Notes: generated from the letters alone by a model not told the origin. DNA of 64,000 bases from Terriglobia bacterium (GCA_020073645.1 JAIQET010000001.1:264093-328092); one strand, 5' to 3'; shown: positions 1 through 9,421, numbered from the stretch's first letter. Program-made: numbers and translations.

Positions 1-36
1 TGAAGAAGTAGGAAGTTTCGTCTGTTCTATGGATCC

Positions 37-67
37 GGGGGCGGCCCTGTGCCGCCCCCTTTTGTTT
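37..67 (+). terminator. Rho-independent terminator of an upstream gene
   Basis: A perfect 9-bp GC stem (37-45 with 51-59) around a 5-nt loop is followed by TTTTGTTT. It ends transcription of a gene lying before the window. A TATACT-like -10 at 67-72 could then serve the DedA-rhodanese gene. Confidence 0.85.
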
Positions 68-101
68 ATACTGACCCTTCGCATCGGGCTCGCCTCAACC
101 C

Positions 102-1070
102 ATGAATTACCTTTTAGCGCTGATCACCCGCCACGGATACGTTCTGGTCAGCGGAATCGTCTTCGCCGAGGCCGTCGGACTCCCCTGCCCGGCGGCGTTA
201 GCGCTGGTGGCTGGCGGCGCGGCGGCTGCGTCCGGAATCCTGAGCCCGGCGGTCTGGCTTCTCGCCCTGTGCGCCATGCTGCTGGGCGACTCCGTGCTGT
301 ACTTCCTGGGACGCTACATGGGATGGGCGCTACTCGGTCTTCTTTGCAAGGTCTCAGCCAATCCGGAGACCTGCATCCTGCGCTCGGCGGAATCGTTCTA
401 CAAGCGCGGCAAGATTACTCTGGTGCTCGCCAAGTTCATCCCCGGCGTCAATACCATGGCGCCGCCACTGGCCGGGAGCATGCGGATGCGTCCGCAGCAG
501 TTCCTGCGCTTCGATCTGGCCGGGGCGACTCTCTACACCTCGGCCTATTTCGGCCTTGGTTATGTGTTCCGCGATTTTCTGGCTGCCATCACGCGCGGCT
601 TCCAGACCGCAGGGCGGGTTTTCGAGGAAGTGCTGCTGGTAGCGCTCCTCGCCTACATCGTGTATCGCGTCTGGCTCTATCGCAAGCATGCAATCTATCG
701 CGTGGTGCCGCGGGTGCAGGTGGAAGAACTGGCGCGAAAGCTGGCCTCGGAAGAGCGCACGAAGCTGCTGCTGGTGGACGTCCGCAGCCATGGTTACTAC
801 GACGCCGGATCGGCTCGCATCAAAGGCTCCATCCGCATTGAGCCGAACAATCTGGTCGAGGAACTGAAGACCCTGCCCAAGGACAAGGACATCTATCTGT
901 ACTGTACTTGAGCGCGCGAAGCGACCAGCGCCCGGGTGGCGCACCTGCTGCGGGAAAAGGGATTCAACGCGTTCGTGATCATCGGCGGTCTGACCGCGTG
1001 GAAGAAGGCGGGCGAACCGCTAGAGTCGGTGCCGCGCGAGGACCTGGTGAAGCTGCCCACCTTCAGCTAG
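102..1070 (+). CDS. DedA-family membrane protein fused to a rhodanese domain, with in-frame TGA (putative selenocysteine) at the catalytic position
   Basis: Residues 1-205 are a DedA/SNARE-associated membrane protein with several hydrophobic segments and a conserved region around FIPGVNT. Residues ~210-322 form a rhodanese (thiosulfate sulfurtransferase-like) domain: LLVDVRS, then YLYCT at the usual start of the active-site loop. The codon where the rhodanese catalytic cysteine is expected is TGA (909-911, residue 270). The same frame then continues with AREATSARVAHLL, IIGGLTAWKKAG and a natural end at TAG 1068-1070, all typical of the rhodanese C-terminal half. Read through, the product is 322 residues; stopped at TGA it would lose the active site and last helices. 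Known family: DedA-rhodanese fusions carry a Cys here. Selenocysteine is my inference; a point mutation or sequencing error (TGC or TGT to TGA) is the alternative. No clear Shine-Dalgarno precedes the ATG. Confidence 0.75.
928..942 (+). promoter_or_regulatory. Candidate bacterial SECIS hairpin
   Basis: A perfect 5-bp stem (GCGCC 928-932 with GGCGC 938-942) closes a CGGGT loop. The loop begins 21 nt after the end of the in-frame TGA and has a G in its second position, which fits what I recall of the relaxed bacterial SECIS model (short stem, small loop with an early G, close downstream of UGA). The stem is short, and GC-rich coding DNA gives such hairpins by chance, so this is supportive only. 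Confidence 0.4.
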
Positions 1071-1212
1071 TTCCAGGTCAAGGGTGCCGGGCGTCCAGTG
1101 GGCTTGATGTTCTCCGCGTTCTCTGCGGCATTTCTTCGCGACCTCTGCGCTTTGAGATTTTTCTGCACCCGGATACTAATCCTGACACCCAAGACCTTCT
1201 ATACTGGCGAAA

Positions 1213-1791
1213 ATGGCTTCAAAGAAAGAAGTCGAGATCAAATTCCACGTGGATGACCTGCGCGGCCTGGCCCGCAACCTGCGCGCCGCCCATTTTCGTC
1301 AGATCACGCGGCGCACGCACGAAATGAACACGCTTTACGATCTCCCCGGCCAGTCTCTTCGCAAACGTGGCGATCTGCTCCGCCTGCGCAAGTACGGATC
1401 GGAGTGGGTACTCACCCACAAAGCCAAGAGTAAAGCCGGACGCCACAAGACCCGCGTGGAAACCGAAACCCAGGTCGCCGACGGCGCGAAGATGGACGCC
1501 ATTCTGCGCGCTCTGGGTTTCGCCGCGACCTTCCACTACGAGAAGTTTCGCGCCGAGTGGACTGACCGCCAAGGCCACGTCGTGTTGGATGAGACACCAA
1601 TCGGCAACTTCGGCGAGATCGAAGGCCCGCCCCGCTGGATCGATCAGACCGCGAGGCGACTGGGGATCCTTCCCCGCCAGTACATCACCGACACCTATGC
1701 TGGGCTGTTCTTCGCGTGGAAGCGACGCACCCGAAGCCCGGCCAGAGAAATGACTTTCGCCGCAATGAGGCAGGCGCCACGAAAACCTTGA
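1213..1791 (+). CDS. CYTH domain protein (class IV adenylate cyclase / thiamine-triphosphatase fold)
   Basis: The 192-residue product starts with the family signature EVEIK (residues 6-10, ExExK), the metal/triphosphate-binding strand of CYTH tunnel enzymes. Further charged strands follow (LRLRKYG, LTHKAK, RVETE, EKFRAEW, LDETPIGNFGEIEG), matching the acidic and basic pairs lining the tunnel. Members hydrolyse inorganic or organic triphosphates (thiamine triphosphate, tripolyphosphate) or act as CyaB cyclases; the substrate cannot be told from sequence. The protein is soluble and complete. It stands alone, 140 bp after the DedA-rhodanese gene. Confidence 0.85.
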   Translation: MASKKEVEIKFHVDDLRGLARNLRAAHFRQITRRTHEMNTLYDLPGQSLRKRGDLLRLRKYGSEWVLTHKAKSKAGRHKTRVETETQVADGAKMDAILRALGFAATFHYEKFRAEWTDRQGHVVLDETPIGNFGEIEGPPRWIDQTARRLGILPRQYITDTYAGLFFAWKRRTRSPAREMTFAAMRQAPRKP

Positions 1792-1905
1792 GCCGCAGAG
1801 AACACTGAGAACGGCCGCCGAGAACGCGGAGAAGGTTTCGATACATCTCAGCTCGGGGCTCTCCGCAGCATTTCTCCGCGATATCTGCGGTTTAAGATTT
1901 TGCCG
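1790..1905. repeat. Interspersed imperfect palindromic repeat (CGCAGAGAAC type)
   Basis: Left arm: ccgcagagaacactgagaac and following units. Right arm: ctccgcagcatttctccgcg and atctgcggtttaagatttt, which is roughly its reverse complement. A right-arm-like half also sits at 1110-1165. The same architecture recurs at several other intergenic sites in the window. Confidence 0.6.
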
Positions 1906-1941
1906 TCTTTGAGCGATAATCACTCCGAGGTCTAGCCGGCG

Positions 1942-3072
1942 GTGCCCTCGAAGACCCAACCCGCGAAAGATCGCTACACGGTAATGAGTCGCAAGACCGC
2001 GTGGTTCCTTGTCTTCCTGGGCTTCACTACACTCGGGTTCCTCAACTTCGAATACCGTTATCTGGACGACCTGGCCCGCAGCCACCCTCACACCTTCGGC
2101 ATGCGGATCTTCGAGGAGATGACTGGGGCGTACTCGGCGCTGCTGTTGTTCCCTGGCCTGGTCTGGGCCGTGCGCCGGATTCGCGTCCGCCGCGACAACT
2201 GGTGGCGCACGCTACCGCTGAATCTGCTGACCATGGTGGCCTTCTCGGTCTGTGACACAACTCTGATGAGCATCAGCCGCAGCCTTTTGGCTCCCGTGTT
2301 TGGACTAGGCCAGTATGACTACGGCATCATGCTCTACCGCTACCCGATGGAGTTTGCCAATCACGTATTCTCCTTCTGGGTTCTGGTGGGCGTCATTTAC
2401 GTAGTCGACTCTTACCACGAGGCTCGCAACCGCCAGGTGGCCACCGCAGAGTTGGAAGCGCGCCTGGCGGAAGCCCAATTGCAGAACCTTCGCCTGCAAC
2501 TGCAGCCGCATTTCCTGTTCAACGCTCTCAACACCATCTCCTCCGTCATGCACGAAGACGTCAACTGCGCCGATGCCATGCTCGCCCAGTTGAGCGATCT
2601 GCTGCGGCGCACGCTGCGCGCGGCCAACTCCCAGGAGGTCCCTCTGGAAGAAGAGTTGGCCATGCTGAAGAGTTACCTGGCCATCATGGAGGCGCGCTTC
2701 GGCGACGACCTTAGAGTGGACTTCGCCGTGGAGCCGGCCCTCTCCGATGTGCTCGTTCCGCAGCTGATTCTGCAGCCGCTGGTGGAAAACTCCATCCGCC
2801 ATGGCCGCGATGCGCAGTCCTCCCGCGTAGACGTCCACGTCCGCGCCCGCCGTGACAATGGCAACCTGCTGCTGCAGGTCAGCGATAACGGTCCGGGCAT
2901 CGTTGATCTGGAAAAAGGCGAATGGCGCAAGGGCGTTGGCCTCTCCAATACCGAGGAGCGCTTAGAAGGCATCTACGGGACCGACCACCAGTTCCTCCTG
3001 GAGAACTCCGCCGGCGGCGGACTCACGGTCAGCGTACGGCTGCCGCTGCGGACAGCGGCTCCGGCCAAGTGA
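1942..3072 (+). CDS. LytS/YehU-type sensor histidine kinase
   Basis: A 376-residue membrane sensor kinase. Four hydrophobic segments occupy about residues 20-160 and a coiled linker follows. The His_kinase domain has the phosphoacceptor motif QPHFLFNALN with His190, then the N box LVENSIRHG (~residue 277) and G boxes DNGPGI and GVGLSNTEERL of the HATPase. It pairs with the LytTR regulator whose GTG start overlaps its stop codon, so they form a two-component system that is translationally coupled. The start is GTG at 1942; ATG at 1984 is an alternative that still keeps all membrane segments. The signal is unknown. Confidence 0.92.
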   Translation: MPSKTQPAKDRYTVMSRKTAWFLVFLGFTTLGFLNFEYRYLDDLARSHPHTFGMRIFEEMTGAYSALLLFPGLVWAVRRIRVRRDNWWRTLPLNLLTMVAFSVCDTTLMSISRSLLAPVFGLGQYDYGIMLYRYPMEFANHVFSFWVLVGVIYVVDSYHEARNRQVATAELEARLAEAQLQNLRLQLQPHFLFNALNTISSVMHEDVNCADAMLAQLSDLLRRTLRAANSQEVPLEEELAMLKSYLAIMEARFGDDLRVDFAVEPALSDVLVPQLILQPLVENSIRHGRDAQSSRVDVHVRARRDNGNLLLQVSDNGPGIVDLEKGEWRKGVGLSNTEERLEGIYGTDHQFLLENSAGGGLTVSVRLPLRTAAPAK

Positions 3073-3845
3073 ATTCCCTGCCCACCTTACGGGTGTTCGT
3101 AGTGGACGACGAGGCGCCCGCCCGCAAGAAGGTTGTCCGGTTCCTCAGCCGCGATCCCGACGTCAGCGTGGTCGGAGAGGCCGCGAACGGACGCGAAGCG
3201 ATACGCGGCATCCGGCAAACCAGGCCCGACTTGGTTTTCCTGGATGTCCAGATGCCCGGCATGGACGGTTTCGACATCATCCGCTCGCTGGACATGGACC
3301 CGAACCCCCGTGTCGTCTTCGTCACCGCTCATGACGAATACGCCATCCAGGCCTTCGACGTGCACGCCTTCGGCTACTTGCTGAAACCGTTCGACGAATC
3401 ACGGTTCAAGAAAGTGCTCGCCGATGCCAAACGTCATTTGTCCAAAGATGGGGAGGCCGAAGTCAGCGCCAACCTCAAGCGTCTGCTGGCCGAGGTGCAA
3501 CGCCGCCAGCAGCATCCCGCCCGGCTGCTGGTGCAGCAGAAGGACCGCGCCTTTTTCCTGCCGCTACACAAGATTGATTGGGCTGAGTCGGAGCGGAATT
3601 ATCTGAACCTGCATGTGGGCGATCAGACCTACACCATCCGGGGCACCATCGAAGGACTGGAAGAGAAACTCGATCCTTCCCACTTCCTCCGCCTGAACCG
3701 CTCGTCTTTGGTGCGCATTGACTTCATCCGTGAGCTGCAAAACTGGTTTCACGGCGAGTACAAGGTGGTTCTACAATCCGGCGCTACGCTGACCTGGACG
3801 CGGCGCTACTTGAACCGCCACCCCGAGCTGTTGCAAAAACTGTGA
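3069..3845 (+). CDS. LytR/AlgR-type response regulator (REC + LytTR)
   Basis: A 258-residue protein with a receiver domain (VVDDEAPARKK, phosphoacceptor Asp59 in FLDVQMPGMDG, conserved LLKPF) and a C-terminal LytTR DNA-binding domain (about 150-258, with IDWAESERNY, IEGLEEKLD and LNRSSLVRIDFIREL). It should bind direct-repeat promoters after phosphorylation by the adjacent kinase. The GTG at 3069 overlaps the kinase stop in a GTGA junction, which decides the start. No target gene is evident nearby. Confidence 0.93.
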   Translation: MNSLPTLRVFVVDDEAPARKKVVRFLSRDPDVSVVGEAANGREAIRGIRQTRPDLVFLDVQMPGMDGFDIIRSLDMDPNPRVVFVTAHDEYAIQAFDVHAFGYLLKPFDESRFKKVLADAKRHLSKDGEAEVSANLKRLLAEVQRRQQHPARLLVQQKDRAFFLPLHKIDWAESERNYLNLHVGDQTYTIRGTIEGLEEKLDPSHFLRLNRSSLVRIDFIRELQNWFHGEYKVVLQSGATLTWTRRYLNRHPELLQKL

Positions 3846-3920
3846 ACCCGTTCGTCCCTGGCCCAAGCCGGTATGTCCCCCCAGTGTCATGATCGTCCCA
3901 GAGCATTTGGCGCCTGAAGT

Positions 3921-5552
3921 GTGCCACCGGATACTGGCGCCATTATGATCAGCATGGAGAGCACCTGCACCGTGATGGATCAAGCCGCTTCCTCGTTTTC
4001 GACGCGCAGTCGAGTCCCGGCTCCTTCCGCGGAACCAAAGCTCGCGACCACCCTGCTGTATGCGATGAGCGGCGGCATCTTGCTGCTGCATCTGCTGCTA
4101 AGCGGGCGCTACGGCTACTTCCGCGACGAACTCTACTTCCTGGACTGCGCCCGCCACTTGGCGTGGGGCTACGTGGATATGGCTCCCATGATTGCCTTGG
4201 TCAGCCGTCTCGCGCTGGCTTTGGGCGGATCACTGCATGTGCTCCGCAGCATTGCCGGTATCGGTGGGGCAGGCATCGTCGCCCTCACCATGCTGATCAC
4301 GTGGCGTCTGGGAGGAAACAGTTTTGCCCAGGGACTCGCCGGACTTTGCGCGCTGGTCGTGCCCGAGTACCTGGGGACCGCCAGCCTGCTTACCATGAAC
4401 GTCTTCGAGAAGTTGTTCTGGATGGCCTGCGCGTACGTGCTGATCCGCATCATCCAGACAGGAAACTCCCGGCTGTGGATCTGGTTTGGCGTGCTTTCCG
4501 GTCTCGGCCTGATGAACAAGCACTCCATGTTGTTCTTTGGCGCCGCCGTGGTGGCCGGGCTGGTCCTGACCGGGCAGAGAAAAGAGCTGGCGAAGCCCTG
4601 GATCTGGCTAGCCGGACTCATCGCGCTCGGGATCTTTCTCCCCAACGTGATCTGGCAAGTCCAACATCACTTCCCCACCCTGGAAGACCTGCGCAATGTG
4701 CAGGCCAGCGGAAAGAACGTGGTGCTCGGTCCGCTGGCCTTCCTCCGGGAACAGATTTTGCTCATGCACCCGATTGTCTTCCCGGTCTGGCTGGCCGGGC
4801 TGTGGTTCTTCCTGGCAGGGAAAGGAACAAAGTACCGGATATTAGGTTGGACGTATCTCGCCCTACTAGTGATCTTTATCGTGCTGCATGGGAAAAATTA
4901 TTATCTGTCGGGGGCCTATCCCATGCTGCTGGCAGGTGGAGCGGTGGCGATCGAGGACTGGCTCAATCGCGGGCGCGTTACGCGCGGGAGAGTCTGGCCG
5001 AAAGCCGCCATCGTCACGGTGATTGCCGCCTTGGGAGCGCTCACCGCTCCTCTGGCGCTCCCATTGTTGTCCCCCGAGGGCTACGTGACCTATGAGGAGA
5101 AGCTGCATTTCAGGCCGAGTAAGACCGAGGTTAACCACGATGGCCCGCTACCGCAATTCCTCGGAGACCAGTTCGGATGGCCGGAACTGGTGGCCCAGGT
5201 GGCTACGATCTATAACTCGCTGCCTCCCGAGCAACGCGCGAAGACGGCCATTCTGACGGGCAACTACGGCGAGGCCGGCGCGATCGACTTGTTCGGGCCT
5301 AGGTACGGGTTGCCGACCGCGCTGAGCGGACATCAGACTCACTACTTCTGGGGCACGCAAGGATTCACAGGCGACACCGTAATCACCATTCAGTATGGTC
5401 GCCGATTCCTGTCCACGATGTGCGACTCGGTGGTGGAGGCTGGCATGCACAATCATCCCTGGGGGATGGCGGAAGAGAACCACGCTATGTACGTTTGCCA
5501 CTTGAAGAAGCCGCTGGCGGAGATGTGGGAAGATCAAAAGCACTGGAACTGA
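3921..5552 (+). CDS. GT39/ArnT-like membrane glycosyltransferase
   Basis: A 543-residue polytopic membrane protein with about 11-12 hydrophobic segments. The N-terminal periplasmic loop carries GYFRDELYFLDCARHL, the Asp-Glu pair typical of PMT_2/ArnT-type transferases that use polyprenyl-phosphate sugars. The C-terminal ~150 residues form a soluble periplasmic domain. Acceptor and sugar are not predictable. Translation may start at GTG 3921 or at ATG 3945 (8 residues shorter); the reading frame from 3945 has the more usual start codon. Single gene with its own flanks. Confidence 0.82.
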   Translation: MPPDTGAIMISMESTCTVMDQAASSFSTRSRVPAPSAEPKLATTLLYAMSGGILLLHLLLSGRYGYFRDELYFLDCARHLAWGYVDMAPMIALVSRLALALGGSLHVLRSIAGIGGAGIVALTMLITWRLGGNSFAQGLAGLCALVVPEYLGTASLLTMNVFEKLFWMACAYVLIRIIQTGNSRLWIWFGVLSGLGLMNKHSMLFFGAAVVAGLVLTGQRKELAKPWIWLAGLIALGIFLPNVIWQVQHHFPTLEDLRNVQASGKNVVLGPLAFLREQILLMHPIVFPVWLAGLWFFLAGKGTKYRILGWTYLALLVIFIVLHGKNYYLSGAYPMLLAGGAVAIEDWLNRGRVTRGRVWPKAAIVTVIAALGALTAPLALPLLSPEGYVTYEEKLHFRPSKTEVNHDGPLPQFLGDQFGWPELVAQVATIYNSLPPEQRAKTAILTGNYGEAGAIDLFGPRYGLPTALSGHQTHYFWGTQGFTGDTVITIQYGRRFLSTMCDSVVEAGMHNHPWGMAEENHAMYVCHLKKPLAEMWEDQKHWN

Positions 5553-5731
5553 GGTGGGGTGGTGCCCTCGTGGTCGCAGAACCGATCCAGCGACCGCAGC
5601 AGTCCATCTTGCCAATCATCTCCACCAGCGGCCGGGTCGACAAAAAGCGTCTAAGCCTTGTCGTCCCAGCATCTTTTGGGCGACAATCTTCATCTTAGAC
5701 AACAGCGGTATTTCCCAGGAGATCCTTCTTA

Positions 5732-7747
5732 ATGGCTTTTCAACCTTGGCGCCCGCGTCGGGCCCTTACCACCTGTTTCGCTCTCCTACTGCTTCTTTTC
5801 GTCGCATTACCCGGCTGGGCGGCCGAAAAGCTGCGCTTGCGGGTGGACGATTACCAGATCGACGCGGAACTTACTCCCCATACCCACCGCATTGCAGCCC
5901 GGGCGAAGGTAAAGTTCACGGCGCTGGAGGACCTGAACGTCGCCAGCTTCGAGTTGAACAATGCCATGCGCGTGAACAAGGTGTCCGATGCCACCGGCAA
6001 GCCCCTCAGCGCCGAGCGTGTGACCCAGGACTTCACCGTGCGCGTACAACTTCCCAATGGGCTGCCCAAGGACAGTTCCACCACTCTGACTTTCGACTAT
6101 GAAGGCGTGCTCGATTCGGCGGACGACAGCCCGGTACAAGGGCTCAAGCTGGCATCGGTCAACGACGATACCAGCTACCTGCTGTACGCCGGACGTTGGT
6201 TTCCGGTGAACGGATACGGGTTGAACCGCTTTACTGCGACCATCAATATCACCGTGCCTGCGCACATGGTGGTCATCGGCAGCGGGAAACAAACTGTGGC
6301 CGATGTTCCGCCTAAGAAAGGCACCGCCGGGGGATTGCCGCTGAAGGCTTACAGCTTTGTCTGGGACAAGCCCAGTTTCCCGGGCACGATCGTCGCCGGC
6401 CAGTTCCAGGAGTTCAAGAGTGACGAGGCCGGCCTCGACCTGCATGTTTTCTTCAAGCCGGTTCATCAGAACCAGGGGGCTGTGTACGCGGAGACCGCCG
6501 TCAAAGAGTTCACGTATTACGTGACCCTGTACGGGCCGGCGCCATCCACCACGTTGAAGGTTGTCGAAATTCCCGATGACACAGTACCAACGGCCTGGGC
6601 GCCCGAGATGGCTGTGCTGGCCAGTCGCGGCATTACCGAGAAAATCAACTACCGCCTGCTGGCTAATACCATCGCGCACCAGTGGTGGGGCGTCTCGGTG
6701 AGTCCGTCTTCCCGCGACGACTGGTGGCTGGACGATGGATTCGCCCGCTACTCGGAGGCCCTCTACGTGGAGGATGCGGCCGGACTTGCCGGTCTTGAAG
6801 AAGTTGTCAAGGACATGTCAGTAGGCGCGCTGGCGTACGACACCGTACCCCTTTCCAGTTCCGCCAAGCTGGACCTGTTCTCCCCCGAGTTCCAGTCGCT
6901 GGTAACCGACAAGGGAGCGATGATCCTGCACATGCTGCGCTGGGTGATGGGCGGTGCGAAGTTCAATTCGATGATGCGGACGTTCGCCGCCAAGTACGCA
7001 GGCAAGCCGGCTTCGATGGATGATTTTCGCGCTATCGCCGAACAGAGTTACGGCGACAAATTGACCTGGTTCTTTTCCCAGTGGCTCGATTCCACGGGAG
7101 CGCCGGAGTTCAAGACCAAGTACACGATCTATCGCTTGGGCAGCGGCAAGGGGTTCCGCGTGGTAGGAGAGATCGCGCAGGACCTCGATCTGTTCCGCAT
7201 GCCGGTAGAACTGAAAATCGATACTGACGGCAAGACTGAAAACAAGCGGATCGAGGTGGTGGGCACCAACTCTCCGTTTTCGGTGGAGACCTTTGGCAAG
7301 CCGCGGCGCATCGTCATCGACCCGGACAACCGGGTGCTGAAGAACTCGACCGAGATCAAGCTCCGCGCTTCCATCATGCGTGGCCAGGCCCTGGTTCAGC
7401 AGGGCGACCTGGCAGGAGCGCTGAGCGAATTCAACAAGGCGATCGAGGTTAACAAGAACAGCTCGCTGGCCCACTATCGTGTCGCCGAAGTGTTCTTCCT
7501 GCAGCACAATTACCAGGCAGCCGCCAATGCCTACCGGGCATCGCTCAATGGCGACGGGGACCCGCGCTGGACTGAGGTCTGGTGCCACATCCAGCTGGGC
7601 AAGATTTTCGACCTCACCGGACAGCGGGAGCGCGCCACCAATGAGTACCGGCAGGCGCTCCAGACCAACGACAACACCCAGGGCGCGCTCGACGAAGCCC
7701 GCAAGTACCTGCAGAAGCCGTTCGAGCAGGCGAAGAGCAGCGGTTAA
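5732..7747 (+). CDS. M1 (gluzincin)-like peptidase homologue with lost catalytic residues, plus C-terminal TPRs
   Basis: A 671-residue protein with a signal peptide (about 1-31, cut after GWA) and an M1-type N-terminal beta domain. At the zinc site the family motif HExxH reads NTIAH (residues 312-316), followed by the usual QWWG; only the second His (316) remains. The expected downstream zinc ligand Glu is Asp335 in WLDDGFARYSE. Residues ~545-665 hold TPR-like helices (GDLAGALSEFNKAIEV, ALSEF, AANAY). The fold is kept but peptidase chemistry is unlikely, so a binding or scaffolding role at the periplasmic face is the inference. A decent AGGAG-like site precedes ATG 5732. Confidence 0.85.
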   Translation: MAFQPWRPRRALTTCFALLLLLFVALPGWAAEKLRLRVDDYQIDAELTPHTHRIAARAKVKFTALEDLNVASFELNNAMRVNKVSDATGKPLSAERVTQDFTVRVQLPNGLPKDSSTTLTFDYEGVLDSADDSPVQGLKLASVNDDTSYLLYAGRWFPVNGYGLNRFTATINITVPAHMVVIGSGKQTVADVPPKKGTAGGLPLKAYSFVWDKPSFPGTIVAGQFQEFKSDEAGLDLHVFFKPVHQNQGAVYAETAVKEFTYYVTLYGPAPSTTLKVVEIPDDTVPTAWAPEMAVLASRGITEKINYRLLANTIAHQWWGVSVSPSSRDDWWLDDGFARYSEALYVEDAAGLAGLEEVVKDMSVGALAYDTVPLSSSAKLDLFSPEFQSLVTDKGAMILHMLRWVMGGAKFNSMMRTFAAKYAGKPASMDDFRAIAEQSYGDKLTWFFSQWLDSTGAPEFKTKYTIYRLGSGKGFRVVGEIAQDLDLFRMPVELKIDTDGKTENKRIEVVGTNSPFSVETFGKPRRIVIDPDNRVLKNSTEIKLRASIMRGQALVQQGDLAGALSEFNKAIEVNKNSSLAHYRVAEVFFLQHNYQAAANAYRASLNGDGDPRWTEVWCHIQLGKIFDLTGQRERATNEYRQALQTNDNTQGALDEARKYLQKPFEQAKSSG

Positions 7748-7752
7748 CACCA

Positions 7753-7800
7753 GTAGCGCCGGCGTCCCGCCGGCTGTCGTGGGGGCGCCCCGCCCCCACC
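7753..7800 (+). repeat. REP element (GTAG head, two hairpins)
   Basis: Starts GTAGCGCCGGCG. It has a GCCGGC/GCCGGC hairpin, then a second hairpin of GGGGGC type (GTGGGGGCG / CGCCCCCAC). Nearly the same sequence occurs at 14707, 15344 (inverted), 25132 and 25213 (inverted). It lies between convergent genes. Confidence 0.85.
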
Positions 7801-7857
7801 TCTTCGGGCACGGTCGTCCCGAACAAATTCGGAGCATGCCTCTGAGCAGCCGTCATG

Positions 7858-8298
7858 TCAACGAGGCCGGCCTAAGTCCAGGCTCTCTTTGACAGCCAAC
7901 GTCACCGTGGCCTTGGACACCAACTGCTCCGCGGAATCTTTTTCGGCGAATACCTCGGACTCGATGACGACGAGTGTTTTGCCGGCTCGCAACACCTGGG
8001 CACGGCAACGCAGGCGATCCGCGAGCGCCGGCCTGAGGAAGTTAATCTTGAACTCCACAGTAAGAACATCCTCGTCCGCCCCGACCACGCTGCGGGCGGC
8101 GCATCCGGCGACATGATCCGCCATGATAGCCAGAACGCCGGCATGGATCAGGCCATGCTGTTGCTGGTGACGGGCGACAGGGACCAGGGTGATTTCGCAA
8201 GATCCGTCCTCTACCCGGGTCAACTCCATCCCCAGATCGCGAACAAAGTTCGCACTGTCGAAGATGTGACGAACACGGCTCTCCCGGAGGTCATCCAT
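7858..8298 (-). CDS. Hotdog-fold thioesterase, PaaI/YdiI type
   Basis: A 146-residue protein with the hotdog helix signature HGLIHAGVLAIMADHVAG and the strand TVEFKINFLRPA, as in acyl-CoA thioesterases of the PaaI family. Predicted to hydrolyse an acyl- or aryl-CoA thioester in the cytoplasm; chain specificity is unknown. It begins 19 bp after the fabH stop on the same strand, so the two are probably one transcript, with the thioesterase downstream of the fatty acid initiation gene. Confidence 0.85.
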   Translation of the reverse strand: MDDLRESRVRHIFDSANFVRDLGMELTRVEDGSCEITLVPVARHQQQHGLIHAGVLAIMADHVAGCAARSVVGADEDVLTVEFKINFLRPALADRLRCRAQVLRAGKTLVVIESEVFAEKDSAEQLVSKATVTLAVKESLDLGRPR

Positions 8299-8317
8299 CA
8301 GTTCAGCTCTGAATGGT

Positions 8318-9316
8318 TCATATGGCCCAGCGCAATAGCGCTGCAGCCACGGTGAATCCCGCGCCTACGGAAGCGAGCATCACCAGGTCACCCTTTTTCA
8401 GCTTGCCTTCCCGCCGGGCGGTTTCCATGGCGAGGGGGATGGTTGCAGCGGTGGTATTGCCGAAGCGATCGATGTTGATAATCACGCTCTCCGGGTTCAA
8501 GCCCAGCCGGTCTGCCGTCGCGGTAATGATGCGCTTGTTCGCCTGGTGAGGAATGAAAGTGTGAATGTCGCTCCCCTTCAGCCCGTTCCGCCGCAGCAGT
8601 TTTTCGCACAGCTCAGTCTGTTTGCGCACGGCAAACTTGAAGACTGCCTGACCGTCCTGGTGCACGTAGTGCAACTTCTTTTCGACCGTGTCGTGGGTCG
8701 AAGGATTCAGGCTGCCTCCGCCCGGCATGTACAGTGCGCAGCCACCGGCGCCGTCCACTTCGTGCAGGTAGTCGATCAAGCCGACCGAATCGTTTTCCGC
8801 GGGCTCCAGGATGACCGCGCCGGCGCCATCGCCGAAAATCACGCAGGTGGCGCGGTCGGTGTAGTCGATGATGGACGACATCACGTCGGCGCCAATCACC
8901 ATGACTTTCTTGTGAGCGCCGGTGGCGATGAACTGTGCTCCCGCCTGCAGTGCGTACACAAAGGCCGAACAGGCGGCGGAGAGATCAAATCCCCAGATAT
9001 TTTTTGCGCCCAGCTTGTGCTGCACCAGGCAGGCGGTCGAAGGGAAAAACATGTCGGGCGTGACCGTGGCTACGATGATCGCTTCCACGTCGTTGGGAAC
9101 CAGGCCTCGTTCCGCCAGCGCCTTCCTTGCCGCCTCCACCGCCAGATCGCTGGTGGCCACGCCCTTATCGACGATATGCCGCTCGCGGATTCCGGTGCGC
9201 TCCTGAATCCACTGGTCCGTGGTCTCGACCATTTTCTCCAGGTCGGCGTTGGTCAGCAGGCGAGGTGGAACATAGGTACCCAAAGCGCTGATCTTGACGC
9301 GCATAGGCTTGCTCAA
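8318..9316 (-). CDS. fabH: 3-oxoacyl-ACP synthase III (beta-ketoacyl-ACP synthase III)
   Basis: A 332-residue enzyme that condenses acyl-CoA with malonyl-ACP to start type II fatty acid synthesis. The catalytic triad is visible: Cys116 in LSAACSAF, His257 in PHQANKRI and Asn287 in FGNTTAAT. The N-terminal start ([25 protein letters not shown]) and C-terminal [11 protein letters not shown] are standard. Length matches the family. It stands apart from other fab genes and precedes a thioesterase on the same strand. Confidence 0.95.
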   Translation of the reverse strand: MSKPMRVKISALGTYVPPRLLTNADLEKMVETTDQWIQERTGIRERHIVDKGVATSDLAVEAARKALAERGLVPNDVEAIIVATVTPDMFFPSTACLVQHKLGAKNIWGFDLSAACSAFVYALQAGAQFIATGAHKKVMVIGADVMSSIIDYTDRATCVIFGDGAGAVILEPAENDSVGLIDYLHEVDGAGGCALYMPGGGSLNPSTHDTVEKKLHYVHQDGQAVFKFAVRKQTELCEKLLRRNGLKGSDIHTFIPHQANKRIITATADRLGLNPESVIINIDRFGNTTAATIPLAMETARREGKLKKGDLVMLASVGAGFTVAAALLRWAI

Positions 9317-9421
9317 GGATGTCTCCTGGATGAAACTCAGTATTTTGCAGGATTGCAGAAAGAATGTCTAACCCAACTCTCGCGCGGCTCTCCCGAGTTG
9401 GCCTTCACTGAAGCAAAAGCC

